Source of the DNA: Paragonimus westermani
Lineage: Eukaryota > Platyhelminthes > Trematoda > Plagiorchiida > Troglotrematidae
Length of the DNA stretch: 64,000 bases
Direction of reading: 5' to 3'
NCBI GenBank assembly: GCA_008508345.1
Contig: QNGE01000428.1
Location: 124,001-188,000, forward strand
Position 1 is the first letter of the stretch. Each line of letters starts with the position of its first letter. The translations under genes were made by a program, and so were the position numbers. This document shows positions 47,843 through 60,700 of the stretch, in pieces. Below the pieces are notes generated by a model. It was not told where the DNA came from. It saw nothing but the letters and a program-made list of their open reading frames with translations, and made no database searches.

Positions 47843-47870
47843 TCACATTTGATCGCAGTCTTCGCATTCT
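47843..47870 (-). mobile_element. SINE tail fragment
   Basis: TTTGATCGCAGTCTTCGCATT is a near match to the tail TCTGATCGCAGCCTTCGCATT of the foldback SINE. Nothing further is homologous. Confidence 0.45.
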
Positions 47871-49039
47871 GATTTGTTGTTAACAGTAGTTAATTGTTAA
47901 GGCTTTATGTGAGACCACTTTGGTTTCTAGACTGGTTTAGTATCCAACCTCTCCTCCAAATAACAAAAGTGTCCTTGAAGTGGATGTTTTTAAGTTTACT
48001 TCAGGATGACAAATTCTTCAGTAATGTTCACGCCTCCGGTGAGTCTCGAGTGAGTGACCTGTAAATGTGTTTGAAACCTGTGTAGACGAAGAAGAGTTAA
48101 ACGAACAGACGAAACTTGATGACGAAGGTATTGGGCATACGGACAAAGCTGTAGATAAGGCGGGATGACGTTAATTTACTTTCGAAAGAGGCCAGACATT
48201 CGCTGAAGGCGTCAGTTAACCATACATTCTTATCCTTACATCTCACTCATCATGGTTGATTTATGATATTAGATTCATGGATCGCATATCGAAGGGGTGA
48301 GGTGAGATTCACCTCACCTGAGTTAATTAGTAAGCACTAGTCTTGTTCATCTTGTTGCACTGTGCATTATCGCTGGTGTAGGAAGGACGAATCAAGATGG
48401 CTGTTGACATAACTCTCCTTCAGGGACTAACAACACTCTCCAGAGAATCACATCTTGTTATCTAGAAGGGAGTGCTGTATACAGTACAGCTCCGAAGACT
48501 GGGCGTAAAATGTTCACACAGTAAGGATGAGTGGTTTTAACACGATAGCCACTGTTTTCAACTGACGCTTCATTCAACACCACAGCCGACCGATTGATTG
48601 AAAACAGCTGTTCTCGACATTTCCGATGTGGCATCCACGAATGAGCACATGCAGTGTGCATTCCATTTGCAAGAAGTGTTTAGGATGGTTGCATTGTGGT
48701 TGACCACTTTCTTGATCGATGCAAGGAAGTGTCATTCGAGTCTATTCGATGACGTTGGTCGATGTGTGAAATTGCGCCCTGTTAGGAATGTGTGAGACAG
48801 TTCGGAATGACAGTGCAGAATAAAACAAATGAGATACTGCACTGATGGTTGTGTAGGAAAAACCGAGTCGTCCTAACTGCTATCTAGAGTAGGATAAACA
48901 GGTGAACATATGCTACTGGTAAACCCTTTCCAAATAGCCCTCAGTCAATATAAATCCCAAAACAGACGTCGCTTATACACATCTTGTTAACACGACATCC
49001 ATTTTGAGACATGTTCGTGGACATAGAGCATCGTCGGTC
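47871..49039. other. Intergenic or intronic, no supported feature
   Basis: Nothing supported. Confidence 0.4.
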
Positions 49040-49850
49040 GGGACATAGAATGTACGTACTCTGCAGGATCGAGACAGCACCAGACAGTAAGGACGTCACT
49101 CCGGGTTACACTTATTGCAACTAAGCCGATACGGCATCTATGAAGCAGCCATAATTGAGATTAGGCTTTTAGGCCCAGGTATGAACAGGGTATCCACGCT
49201 GGTTGACGATGAGAACGGTCTTTCAAAATAACGTTCGCTTTCATCTGACAAACGCTCATGTATTCAATTTCTTTGACGGTATTCATCAGTGTCTCAGGGA
49301 ACAGACCACAGTAGCAGTCATCGAGACGATCGGTATCCAGCACCTGGAAAAGCCAAACCGGCTCAATGACAACAGTGTAGATACCTTGAACCAAGCACTA
49401 GAGAAGAATGCGGTTCTGGCTTTTTCCATAAAAGACCCTAAGATTGAAGCTAAATTCCGGAATGACCGCTGCCAACTCACCGAGAGTCTTCACGGAATTA
49501 AGAGCAGCTAATGGGAAACGGAGGGTGATTCGATGTACGGTAATGCTGACTATGGACAACACAAACAATCCCATGATTCGATTAAAGTAATTTTGAACCT
49601 CCCTTTCAGTCTACTAATGTACTAGATGGTGAGGAATCTGACGGTATGTGCACACAAACGGAATATCTCATGAAATTCTGATGGATGCACTTTGGTAGCC
49701 TGCTAAACCGACCGGTTAACATTGATTGGAAGATCGTGAATAGGCTGTCACAACAAAAGGCCAAAACGTCACTTGCTCTTCCTTTGTACTTAGTGGAGGT
49801 TGGGGGCTGGTGGATAACTGTGAAACGGAAATATTGCCAGCAAATTTAGG

Positions 49851-50066
49851 TTGTCTCTGGGATATTTCCAAGTAGAATCTGACCGTGCTTTACTCTGGTT
49901 GGTTTATTCCATCTGGAAGCAAGAAACACTCTCTCAAGAATTCACGGATGCCTCACTCATAACTTTGTTTAAGGATAAGGTAGATAGGTCAAATGCCGAT
50001 GGTTGTCAAAAAATAAGCCTACTGAGTTGTACTGGAAAGGTACTAGCAACAGTTCTGTTCAACTGA
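49851..50066 (+). pseudogene. LINE-2 reverse transcriptase, finger motifs
   Basis: It encodes IWKQETLSQEFTDASLITLF, KDKVDRSNADGCQKISLLSC and TGKVLATVLFN. This is the W..E.LPQ.F.DA.IV.LFK.KG.R..C.NYRGISLLS..GK region of RTE elements. The usual N-Y-R-G has become G-C-Q-K. Confidence 0.75.
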
Positions 50067-50375
50067 CTTGATACGGAAGTTTAAGAGACCAATGTTCTCG
50101 ATGTGCACTTCGGAATTTTGGCTAGCGGTAGATCGACCAACATGTTTTTCACTGCTCCAGGAGAAGTGTAATGAGCACAGTAAGCTGATTTATGTTACTT
50201 TGTGGATCTCACCAAGGATTTCGAAGCTGTGAGCTGTGAGGCATTGTAAACAACGCTTAATAAGTCCGAGTATCCACGTAATTCCCTCAGTTTAATCAGG
50301 CTATTACATTCGGTTATAAAGGCAGGGGAGCTTTCGTGTGCATCGACCCTTGGTGATTTTGTCATTGTCAGTGAT

Positions 50376-50777
50376 GTGAAGCAGTGTTGGGTATTAGACC
50401 CAACCGTCTTTGGATTGTATTTAATCCATATATTAACAATTGCCCTCCAGAACTCGGAGGACGGCGTTCAAGTCGAATGCTGCATGTATGACTGCCGGCT
50501 GAATATTCGACGACACAGAGCTCGGACATGGGGTTCAGAGTTGAGGTGCACTATCCGCAAAGAAACCGTACACGTTGTAATTCGTGGGGACGTGTTTCTA
50601 TGGAGTTGTCACGACTGCGGTTGTGAATGTGTCGACTGTCTCGGAGTATTTGGTCATCAACGCACTCACAGCATGCCGTCAACGAACAAACGACGAGTGT
50701 GTCAGATTCTAGTACGTTATGTTTTTTTAAACATGATTTTCTACCCGTATCATCCAGGACCCACCTTGGTCTGGTAA
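50376..50777 (+). pseudogene. LINE-2 reverse transcriptase remnant fused to a zinc-finger-like tail
   Basis: Its start, MKQCWVLDPTVFGLYL followed by ALQNSEDGVQV, matches the V-K-Q-G-C-V-L-A-P-T-L-F-G-L-Y block. The expected YADD region is missing. Instead the frame runs into CHDCGCECVDCLGVFGHQRT (50607-50666) followed by H, which resembles the C-x2-C..G-L-x-G-H-x-R-x-H finger found at the end of some fluke LINE ORFs (from memory of the family). An internal deletion joining the RT to the C-terminal finger would explain this. Confidence 0.45.
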
Positions 50778-50800
50778 ACCATCCCTCTACATTTTAGAAA

Positions 50801-53629
50801 GCTGGATTACGTCAGCTGTGTACGTTCGTTTTTCTTCGGTACTGTCGGTGCGTTGTGTAATGAGGTTTTCTTTGCGGCTCAACCTTAACTTTTTATTCAC
50901 TATCTTAGTCCGACCTGGAGTGCATTAATACATGCTCCAACATTAGACTACTGCTCTCAATACGGTTCTTGTACCTTTCTTCCCATCTTAAATCTTGCCA
51001 ATGGAGTCTCTCTGTTAGGGCTACGGGGAAATGAGGGTTTCATTTTCACAAAAGCCTACCCTTTGGCTAGCCAGCGTTTGCCGACGGGACCACAAAGGCC
51101 ATTAATCACGAACCTCCTGGTATGCCACTAGAAGTGTCTTTTGCCAAGAGGTCACGTACCCCTAAATGTGAAACAACTAACGGACCTTCGGGCTAATAAG
51201 GTGTGAGGTACTCTTGACTAAGGGTTGTGTTGATTAAGTATTCCAAACCAAGTCAGCTGACAAAGCTTAATTTACGCTGAACTCATTGCATATCAGCTTA
51301 AAGCGTTTGTTGCGGACGGTAAGCTGATGGGGATTTGCATTTGCAACACGTCTGAATATTTCCCAAGTCGATGAAAACTATGAGCATGCAACATACAGTT
51401 CTTTCTGATTCTGGTCAGGACGACCACCGTCGAGAACTTATAATTAAACCAGCTGAGCAATGAAATTCAACAGAGCTTAAGTGAACGATCGAAAGAGGTC
51501 GGTCTAGCATTTGTGTCTGGTCATAGCAGAATAATATCCTTTCTGGTTCCTGGTTGTATTTGTTTTGAAGTTGGTGCTATTGAAGCCATAGGTTAAAAAA
51601 CGTTTCACTTAACATTGACCGGTCACGCTAAGCTGACAGGTGAGCTGAAAGAAAATAGGAGAGAAATGAATGCCTAGTGTCGACTCCCAACGTTTTAAAA
51701 CATTGCGACGATCACAATCAGCCATTCTCCATCCACAGGTTGCTGGCAGCTAGATAATATTTGTCAACTCTGTTTCATAACGTGACTATGTACCGTAAGT
51801 CACTTTCTACCTAATCGATACAACATTCAGCACTCGACCTCATTTTCACTAAATCTAACGTTCGAATATCTCTTAAGGAAGACATCACCGAACTCTCCCC
51901 AGTCATCCCAAAGAATTAGACTGGTGATATTGTGCAGAGACAAACAAAATGTAGATTGGATACCACGATTATGGAAGTAGCGAAACTTCTTTTGATTTCA
52001 TACTGATTTCATTTTCTCAAGCAAAAATGATTGGCGTAACCACTTTGTTAGAAACGATGATAGACTCGAGCCCCGACATTGGTGAACATCTGATCAAAAT
52101 GGTTGATAGTAAACCAAAGAATTCATAGATTACTTCAGAGCATTTGGGAATCATATCGTCCAGCAGTTCTCAATGACGTAGAAGAGTTTGGAGTAGTATG
52201 GCGACAGTATGACGGCAGTACAATTTGACTGTTTTTGGTCAATTATTGGAACACGTACATTTGAACCACTCATCCACTACTGTTTATTGCCAGACTGTCC
52301 AGGTTTGTACTGTGCTAATCAAATATGAAACTAATGGTACGAACCAACTGTGTGCATTCATCAGTGTGGTAAATATCGTCAGTTACCGATTTGATGTTGC
52401 TGTACAGTCACTGATATTTTTCTTTCATTTTGTTTTACCTGGCATGCAGTAATAATATGGTTAATAATGTACGTGCTTTTCCCTATAACCGAGTCATTAC
52501 TGTTTGATTACTGTCTGATTTTGTAGCTGCAACATTCTGAGTCTTTCAAGTCACCAAATACGTACATGTACCAATATTGTACTTCAGTGCGTTTCATTAC
52601 TCCATGTTGGTATGTCTGTATCGATTACATTCTGTTTATGTATCCAACTCAGATGCACATCAATCCACCTTCTCGTATTTTTCCAAACGGTCTAACTCAC
52701 TTTATTCACAGACAGGAACACGTATGTAAGTATTTCCATTTCCCTTATCTTGTAGTAGTTGATCTCTTCGAGCCGATCAACCCAGTCAGTAAGAGACGAG
52801 TCTCCGTCCAACTTATTAATTGGTTATGGTTTGGAAGCCGTTTGTATGCTATCCAGGTCGTCTACGGCATTGGGCATGGTGCAAAACTCAACACAAATCC
52901 TTCCTCCAGGTCGTGGCCTCAGGTGATGTACACTGCCAAAAGTACACATAAAATAGATATCTGCAAGTTATTTGGTAACTATTTACACATAAACAAAGGA
53001 CAGATGAGTCCAGCGTTATTGGGTCAAGTGTAAGTTTATTCTTGATGTGGTCTACCACCACCAGCTGTGTGCCGTTCTCCAACCTATCTGTTCACGATTG
53101 TCGGTTGCAAATATCCAGAGAATTATATAAACGTACACACTATGATGAAAGTAACATCCACTCCGTTGCATTTATGATGTCAACATTAATCTCCCTCGTT
53201 GATCATCTTTCGCACAAACAGTATGTGGCGTTAAGCCACCGTAACCACTCGTCTCAGGCTTCAAAATCTACCATCAGCCGTGCTCAATAACGTCGTTTCC
53301 TTCACCATACTAGCGTACCAGTAGATGTAGGTTACGAGAGATATACGTAACTGGGGTGGATTCAGAAACAGCCAGCGTTATTTATTCCGTTAATAGTTGA
53401 AATAATCTTTCACTCTGTACTGACAAACGCCATTATTTTCTAGATCTAAGTATGGCAGGCTTGCCCAGTCCGGACAGACAAGTTTTCAATGGAAAGGCTT
53501 CGGTTTTTAGTAATGGTACATTACACTAGCAGTTTAAAAGTTTTTGGTTATCAAAAATGAGAACAAGTAAATAATTCAAGGGGATTGTTATTGCATTAAT
53601 TCATGTGTGCCGCTCTTAAGGCCTGTCAT
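50801..53629. other. Intergenic or intronic, one 155-codon open frame
   Basis: The plus-strand frame at 52566-53033 is the longest without an explanation, but an open frame of that length is expected about once or twice by chance in this window. It has no domain, signal peptide or splice context. Nothing else is seen. Confidence 0.35.
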
Positions 53630-54850
53630 TTTTGTCCGGTAAGTCTTGTGCCCCTAGAGGGGTTAGGCTAGCAGTGCGGACTCAGGACTGTTAGTGAGTT
53701 ATGCTACCAGTACTCAAAGCAGGATAGCAATTACAAGCGTGGAAAACACCTCCTGATTCGTTGTACGTCCAGGAAGTGAATCAGCCAGGTGGTATGCTAT
53801 GTTGAGGAGATTCGTTGGTCCGGCTGCTTTACCCTCAGAAAATGGTATTAAGTAATCGCATAAGGTACACATGGAGATGGACAAAATGAGTTTTTTTCTG
53901 GGCAAATCGGCTAGTGGCTGAAGATTTGTACTTGAGAAACCCAGCCAAGGAATACACTGCTTGTCTGCACTAAGCTAAGTCCCAACCTAAATACTGGAGG
54001 TCCTGGTCTGGGTTTTATGTTGTAACCCTTGACTCAGTACGCTGGCTCGTCCACGGTATAATAAGACGGTTGATAGAAAATCGGGTTCTCCCCCCTGATA
54101 TAATTAACACGGCAAATCTTGGTCCCGAAAATACGCGGAGGTCCCCGTTGACTGCGCCCAAGAGAAACCAAATGACGACTGCTAAAAGGAACTTTGTTCG
54201 GCCCCGAAAAAGTGTGCGACAAGGAGAAAAACTGTATGGTATTTATAAGGTGCCTAGTGACCTACCAACATTCTCGAATCAGAAAACCGCAGGACAGACA
54301 TAAAAAAAAGTAGTTAAAGTCACCAAGCCACCAATGAGCTTAGCGGAATAAAGGTCAGACAGGTGAATACCTAGTGGAGATCACCTCTCGAATGGTCACA
54401 ACATTTCCGCCTATTGTGGTTGGATAAGATCGTTTTCTCGAGGAACGAAGCGATTTTGAACGGAAAAACTGGGTTCCTCTAACAGTTTACATGTCATGGT
54501 GGGCTACCGTGGACCGTTCCCCAACGGTTTCAATGTTTTGGCACTTGGTGAATCCTACTGCTCATGGTCTGAAGTGATTCTGACTAGAACCGTGAAGGGC
54601 GATGTATTGTTGTCCCTAGGTTTTTCAGGTTGCAGGTTTGCGCCATCGTAGTGAACATTAAGCCCCAGAGTCCTGGCTAGAGACGCCTTAGTCCAGCGGC
54701 ACCACCTCCGTGTTTCAATATAATGACGGGAAATCCAGTCCAGCCACTGGGGTGTAACAACATTTCCGCCAGCCCAAAGGCACTGTCTCATTAGAATCTT
54801 GTCAGAGAAACCCCCTATTTCAACGCAGAACAGCGGCATACAGAAAATTT
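53630..54850. repeat. Unclassified repeat-like segment
   Basis: The composition changes here: C-rich runs, CCCCTAGAGGGG-type palindrome near 53650, and a 14-base word ACAACATTTCCGCC at 54398-54411 and again at 54757-54770. The minus-strand frame at 54555-54839 encodes tryptophan-rich WAGGNVVTPQWLDWISRHYI. It looks like an eroded mobile element, but no class can be assigned. Confidence 0.3.
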
Positions 54851-55879
54851 AAGGACAGTCCGAGTGTGTTGTCTTAGTCTGGATACTATCGATTCGCCAT
54901 GTAACCCACAGATACCTGTAAAGCGGTCTTCTTCCGAGGAAAGAATCTGTGCTCAACTTACGGGCTCATCACACCAACTTTGTACATCAATACTAGAGAC
55001 CATTAGTTCCCAGGAATCCGCGGCTTATCTCGATACTAGTGCCAACTTCCACCCACAGTTAGTTATGAACGTTCCTCTACACAGGCTGGCAGTGAAGTGG
55101 TTGACTTGGAAACCTCCTAAGAAGAATAAGTAGTCGCAAGCGATGGCAGTGAACAAAGCAATCTGGTAAGCACCGTGAGGTGTGCCTGTCTAGCTGCCTA
55201 ACCGGATGACAAACTTTTGAATAATGGAAGTTCTGGTGAGTCAATAGACAACTTTGCTACCTAGATTACGGCAATGAATAATTGTTCAGTGGCCAATAAG
55301 GGTCACTACGACAGGGGACACACTTCGACTTCGTACACTGTACTATTGCATGTCCAATGGATATTGTTCACCAGCATTATGACGATTTGTCCAGCGTTAT
55401 TTCCTCTCTGTCCCAGTTCCGATTACTCCAGTTTCGCACAATGCTAAGTGTGTAATTCGAGTTGGATTTGTTATCCAGCATTCCAGTCTTAATCTGAAGC
55501 ACAATTACTCCAGTCTTACATTTTGCCTTCCTAATGACAGGGTGTACTGTCCAGGATAAAGTCAGCTGTGTACACTGCCTGCCGATGTTATAATTAACTA
55601 CTAGTTGGTACTGGTATGCTGCCTCATCAATTTCAATAAGCTCTCATAACAGAAAGTATGATTTCTTATTCTGGTTGTGACCGTTCCTGCCTATAAGTGA
55701 CCAGGTGAGCTCCGCAGACCTACCACGTTGCTCATCAGGTGAATAGACCACTACTTACAAGCGGATGTTCCTGGGCTTTCATATTCTGACTCAGAGTTTT
55801 TCAGTTCTGGGTCAATGAAATAATGGACAACACTAATATCTCAGGAAAATGTACCAAGAAGACGCACAATCGGTAAGAC
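54851..55879. other. Intergenic or intronic, no supported feature
   Basis: The plus-strand frame at 54864-55133 is not recognised. Nothing else is seen. Confidence 0.35.
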
Positions 55880-55985
55880 CTGGCGGGACGGAGCCAGAGT
55901 TCAGTGCTTTTTTCCAAAGTGACTAGAATCTACAGGAATGTGACAGATGCAATCACTTGTAAGTGGTGCTCACTTCAGAATAGAG
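55880..55985 (+). mobile_element. SINE tail copy
   Basis: AGAGTTCAGTGCTTTTTTCC, AAAGTGACTAGAATCTACAG, GAATGTGACAGATGCAATCA and GTGGTGCTCACTTCA follow the tail of the foldback right arm (GTCTAGTGCTTCTTTTCGAA...GAGTGACTAGAAAGTTTACC...GATGTTCAACTTCA). Confidence 0.55.
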
Positions 55986-57674
55986 AAAATTCCTATAGCT
56001 TACGATTTATCTAAATTTACATAGCCAACCACACGCACCAGGTTGTCAGGCCGAACAGATGACTGTAGCACTCGGGAAAACTTGTGGGAAAAGTGGAATG
56101 TACGTAGAAATAAGAAATTTATTAGTTCTGTCAGAATAATTTTTTTATGAGAAGGTGTTGAACTTCACGCAAATCGTTGCCTAGACTTTTCTCAGGGAAA
56201 AACCCACAAACATACACACAGCTTCGAGAAAAAACGTAGATTAAAATGCATACCGAGAACTGCATACTGTTTCCTTTCGTCCTTATAATCAGTCACAAAC
56301 AAACAATTGTTCACTAACCATAGATCGTCTCAGTTCCCGGAAACGGCTTTCTACATTGTACGTATACTAACTTTAAGTTAACTTTAAGTTAACGCATACG
56401 TGTGTGTATAATGCTGTGGTTGTGGTGAAAATTACCAACCGTGTGCGTACGGTTGCGTGTTTCGTTGATATATCCTCTTAATGAGCATCGTTTAAGAGGG
56501 AGATCTACGGTTGAGTGTTTTAGATTAACACTGTCAGCTGTAGCTTCTTCTTGTTAAACGAATAGATAGTGATTATTAATTAATTGAAAGAAGGGTGCAG
56601 AGTTCGTATGAGGGAAAGAATGGGTGATTAGAGTGTGTGTTACATGCTAGCATGCAAGTGTATTTGTTCAACCGTAAGCATACCAAAAGGATACTTAGAA
56701 ACGACTCACAACGCGAAAATTGCAGGTTTCGTCAATAGGGTCACGAACAAGATGACTGGCGAGTGTGAAACTACGAAGTGAAAATATAATTTCAAAGAAC
56801 ACAGTGATAACCAGAAAAGATGCAAGCAGACAAACAGGGAACAATGGTCATTCTAACACTCGTTTCATTATGTGTATGTTATTGGCAAATCAAAAGGATT
56901 GTAATAGGTTTAACCTCCGTGGTATTCAAAAGACCGGATATATCTTAACAAAGATTTCAAATGAAATGTTATTTCATAACCAATGTTGACCTCGCACATA
57001 CACTGTTACCAGGCGAACTCATGGACCTATTAAATTTTCAACAATTATCAAACAGTGTGTTGTAAAAAACTACTTTTTGCGCGCAATATCTGTAGATTAT
57101 TCCCCCCCACATTCGCTTATGACAGACAACAGTTTTATTGCACTGTTCACCCTATGCGTTTTGGCCGCAGTGTTCTGTCCACACAGATGTGCATCGTTCA
57201 ACGCTCAGTCAACCTTTTCTGAGGCACAGCACATGGATTTTACTCCACAATCCATCACAAAGACACATGAAGCGCGCCAAGGGCAATCATAAGTATCGGT
57301 GTGAAGGATGAATAACGTGAGTTCTTGGTTTATCAGTCCGCTACATTATTTTGAGCACGGTGTCTATGTAGCCTTGTAGCCATAAATCAAAACGCGAAAT
57401 CACTGGGGATTTGAAACTTCAGAAAATCACGGTGTTCTAGTCCGACCGAACCAATAAACTGAATGTTAGGAGTCAAGCTTTTTGACCGTCAAACCAGCGG
57501 TTGTGAGCACTTCAGGTGGCTCGGTAAACTGTACGCGGATTCATATTTGAAGATTCAGCTCAATCGGATCCTGTCAGTGTGCCCTTTCTGAAATCCAGCG
57601 GGGATCTGTTAAGCTGCAAATTAATAATTGAAAGCATTATGTACCACCTGTCTCCAGAACAAGAGCAACCACAC
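55986..57674. other. Intergenic or intronic, short tandem only
   Basis: No gene is supported. An 11-base unit AACTTTAAGTT occurs twice in tandem at 56369-56390. Confidence 0.4.
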
Positions 57675-57790
57675 CTAACAGAGCAAAAAAGTGAATCCAG
57701 CTGTCGTCAAATCTAATCGTGTTTTTAAATGATTTGTAGAAGAAGAAGTGATGAATTGGAGAGGTAGATTATTCCAGTAAACTTTGAGAG
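57675..57790 (-). mobile_element. 3' end of a CR1/Jockey-like LINE ORF
   Basis: On the minus strand YWNNLPLQFITSSSTNHLKT, then RLDLTTAGFTFLLC and a stop. The pattern W-N-x-L-P..(V/I)..S-x-S...(F/L)-K-x-R-L-D is the conserved ORF2 end of CR1/Jockey-type LINEs (family knowledge). The upstream part of the frame does not continue the similarity, so this is a 5'-truncated relic. Confidence 0.45.
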
Positions 57791-60700
57791 GGGTTAGGGG
57801 TCTGTGGTCTGCAACTTGCTGACCGAGTGTATCAAGCAGACCAGCAGCTTCCGCTCTGACTGTCCGTAACATTTGTGACCCGAATCTGGAGCAACATGGA
57901 GGCATCGGGGGACAGCGTTCTTTCGAAGTAAGGGTTCGAACAGCAGTTCTGAAATGAGAAACACGACGAACAAGCATGAGCCAAAGGCCCAGTAAGCCAT
58001 GCACACGACTTACACAAACGCTAACTAAAACGACACCGACAACACAGCAGCACGCCGCGTTACACAACTCAAATTCAATCCGTGCGTGTTCGCTGGTTTC
58101 GGCTTCGCGTTACACCGAGGTATTGTTGTAACTAGATCCACGGTATATGAACGCGTAAGTTGACTATAATAGGTAGTGGAGCAACGGTCAACGAAATGAC
58201 GGGTAATGAGACGACGGATAGCGACACGGCAGACAAAAAACAACAGACGTGGATAATGTACAACAGACCACAAAGAATACACGATTGACTTGAAACTACC
58301 CAAGGTCAACATATAAAGACAGGAAGAAGAGTGGTTTTCAAACGGAGTTGTGTGGTATCGTTCATTCTAAGACAATATGGCCACCGACTCATTTATATGT
58401 ATAGATTTTGTGGCCGATAAAAAATGAGGACCAGACAAATATCCAGACAATATAACAATTTCCCAAGCGGAAGACAGGCGTGCTGTCGGCATACCAAGAC
58501 TAGTAACAAAGAATCGAGAATGCTCGTGAAGGGCAGAAAATCATATATATATATATATGTCTAATTTGAAGGCTTCCTAGAATAGCAGTGTTTTAAACGT
58601 TTCGCAAGTCAAATGAAGCGATTTTTCTGAGGGTTTAGAGACTTTCAAGACAGATATCTTCGTTCAGCAGCAGTAGCCAGAAAATGAATTCTCAATTCGT
58701 ACCATCCGTTTGTCACGCCAATGATAAGTTTACTGGCTATCTGTTGAATTTCTGTAATGTTGTATCCGTTTCCATGCAATATGGACTACTAGGGTAGCTC
58801 ACTGAAACAATGGTATTATGTTTAACCTACAAATCCTTTAGTGCGCCTTCTTGTAAATGTGGAGTGTCACCTATACATTTTAAGATTTGCAAACTCTTCT
58901 TCAAAATCCTGTCCTGATGATTGATGAAATAGAAATTAACTGAGAGCCACATAACTCGGTATCTTGTTAGAAAAATCTGCCTAAAAGGCATTGCATTCCT
59001 TTCAGTTTCGTTGAATTCCTCTTTTGTTCGGTTTCATTCACTTTGTCTTTACATTCACAAACCGTCCAACACATTTTTTACCAACTGCCGCATAGATAGG
59101 AACGCACAAGCAAAGATATTTTTCCCTTTTTGTAACAATCAATGAACCTATCATAAAGAAGTTTATCAAATCGCTACTGGGTGATATTAGCGTAAAATAA
59201 ATGTCATGGATAGAAAGCATTGATAGTCTGAACAGCACTCAGTTTTAATGTGATTAGTTAGTCGAACGATGTGATTGCTAGCTTTCTGGTTTCCTCAGTC
59301 AACAGCGTATTAGTAAAAATAAGGTTGGTGGATTATTGCAACAACTTACGGATAGCAGAGAAAAAACGAAAATCTGGTAAACTTCTACAAAAATCATGAG
59401 AAGCAAAAAAAGACTATAGTCAACTGAGAATTGCGTCAAGAAGCGCTTAGAATGATTTGTGTTTAAATTAAGGCCTGTCTGATCTGCGGACTTGGACCTC
59501 TTTTAGCTGTTTCGGTAACAACAATGTCTAACCTGAAGTGGATTATATCTCTTCAGAACAACAATGTGCCGTCAAGTCACGCACCAAGGAAACTTGTCAT
59601 ACTTCTGATTATAGGGCAAAAACAAACGTTCACAGTAGTCCTTGTATCCGCAAACTGCGCATCTGTTGAACAAGGTCACGTGAGCCGTTGCCCAGATTGT
59701 GACTGTATCTTATCAGTGTGGTTCTTTGCCAGCTCTGTTCGGTGAATGAAGCGCAGTTCTACAGTGTTGGCCGACTGCCAATTTCCTATAACACTTTTCC
59801 TAATCACATTATTAGTGGTAATACCAATAGTAATAGTAATGTAAGGTACGCACTACTGGGAGGCTCTAGTAAAATTGGGACATGAGTGAACGGTGCTAAC
59901 ATTAGATATGGATTAGCTGACTGACTTATTTGAATGTGAAGGCTACACTCAAACGTGGGTGGTATTCAGTCCGATATCATTCAATTGACCAGAAACTCAT
60001 CAGTTATTACATAATACAACTGATACAGGTAACCTAATCAAGAAATATTATACCATCATGCAGTATGAGCCACATATTCAGTGCTGTAAATATCGTAAAT
60101 CATAGTGATGTGTACTGAACACGTTTTCAGTCACGCTGCCTGAGTTACCTGTACACACAACATTCACCTTATGCTACATCTCGGTGCAGGTATTTATCTG
60201 ATTGCGAGGTGTATTTCGTATGATTTATTGTTTGGAGACTGCTTGTATCTGACTGAATTCGTTTCAGGTCTCCCACTGTTATGATCTAGTCAACCATCCA
60301 CATGTGGAATATTCTCAGTGGCTTCTTCGGTTTTCACTTGATCTTTACGTCATCGATGAATTGTCCGATCACCGATATCATGAACCCATGAGATTCTATT
60401 TTTTACTGCCCCAGATAACACTCCCAACAAACGAGCATAGTTCAGTGTCTAAGTGATAAATAAAATCTGCAAGTAGAACACACCATAAACTGGTTTGTGG
60501 TATTTTGCGCTATTCTACCAACTATAGACTGATCTTCAAAGTTGTGTTGTGAACAGCTTCAAGGTAACGACACATAAAATCATCAATAGTTTTATCACAA
60601 GTAGGTCCGGATGAATTTTTTATCCATCTTATTTCTATTGATCACTAAGTTAACTGAAATGACTCCGTTCTGTGGATCAGATTTCTGGTTTATTGTTCAG

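Larger units (their letters stand above)
49040..50800 (+). mobile_element. RTE-type non-LTR retrotransposon (LINE-2 of this window), heavily decayed
   Basis: Blocks of an RTE-type LINE stand in order on the plus strand. At 49048 NVRTLQDRDS starts an endonuclease, followed by stop-ridden remnants to about 49600. At 49684-49800 HFGSLLNRPVNIDW matches the conserved W..HF..LLNRP linker. At 49851-50066 are SQEFTDASLITLFKDKVDRS and ISLLSCTGKVLATVL (RT motifs, D-A-S-I-V-x-L-F-K-x-K-G, ISLLS..GK). At 50376-50460 VKQCWVLDPTVFGLYL-like sequence matches V-K-Q-G-C-V-L-x-P-T-L-F. No YADD block could be found. It is a different lineage from LINE-1. Confidence 0.75.

Noticed and set aside
52566..53033. 155-codon open frame as a gene
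   Set aside because: With roughly one stop per 20 codons, one or two open frames of this length are expected by chance in six frames of 64 kb. No domain, signal peptide or splice context was found.
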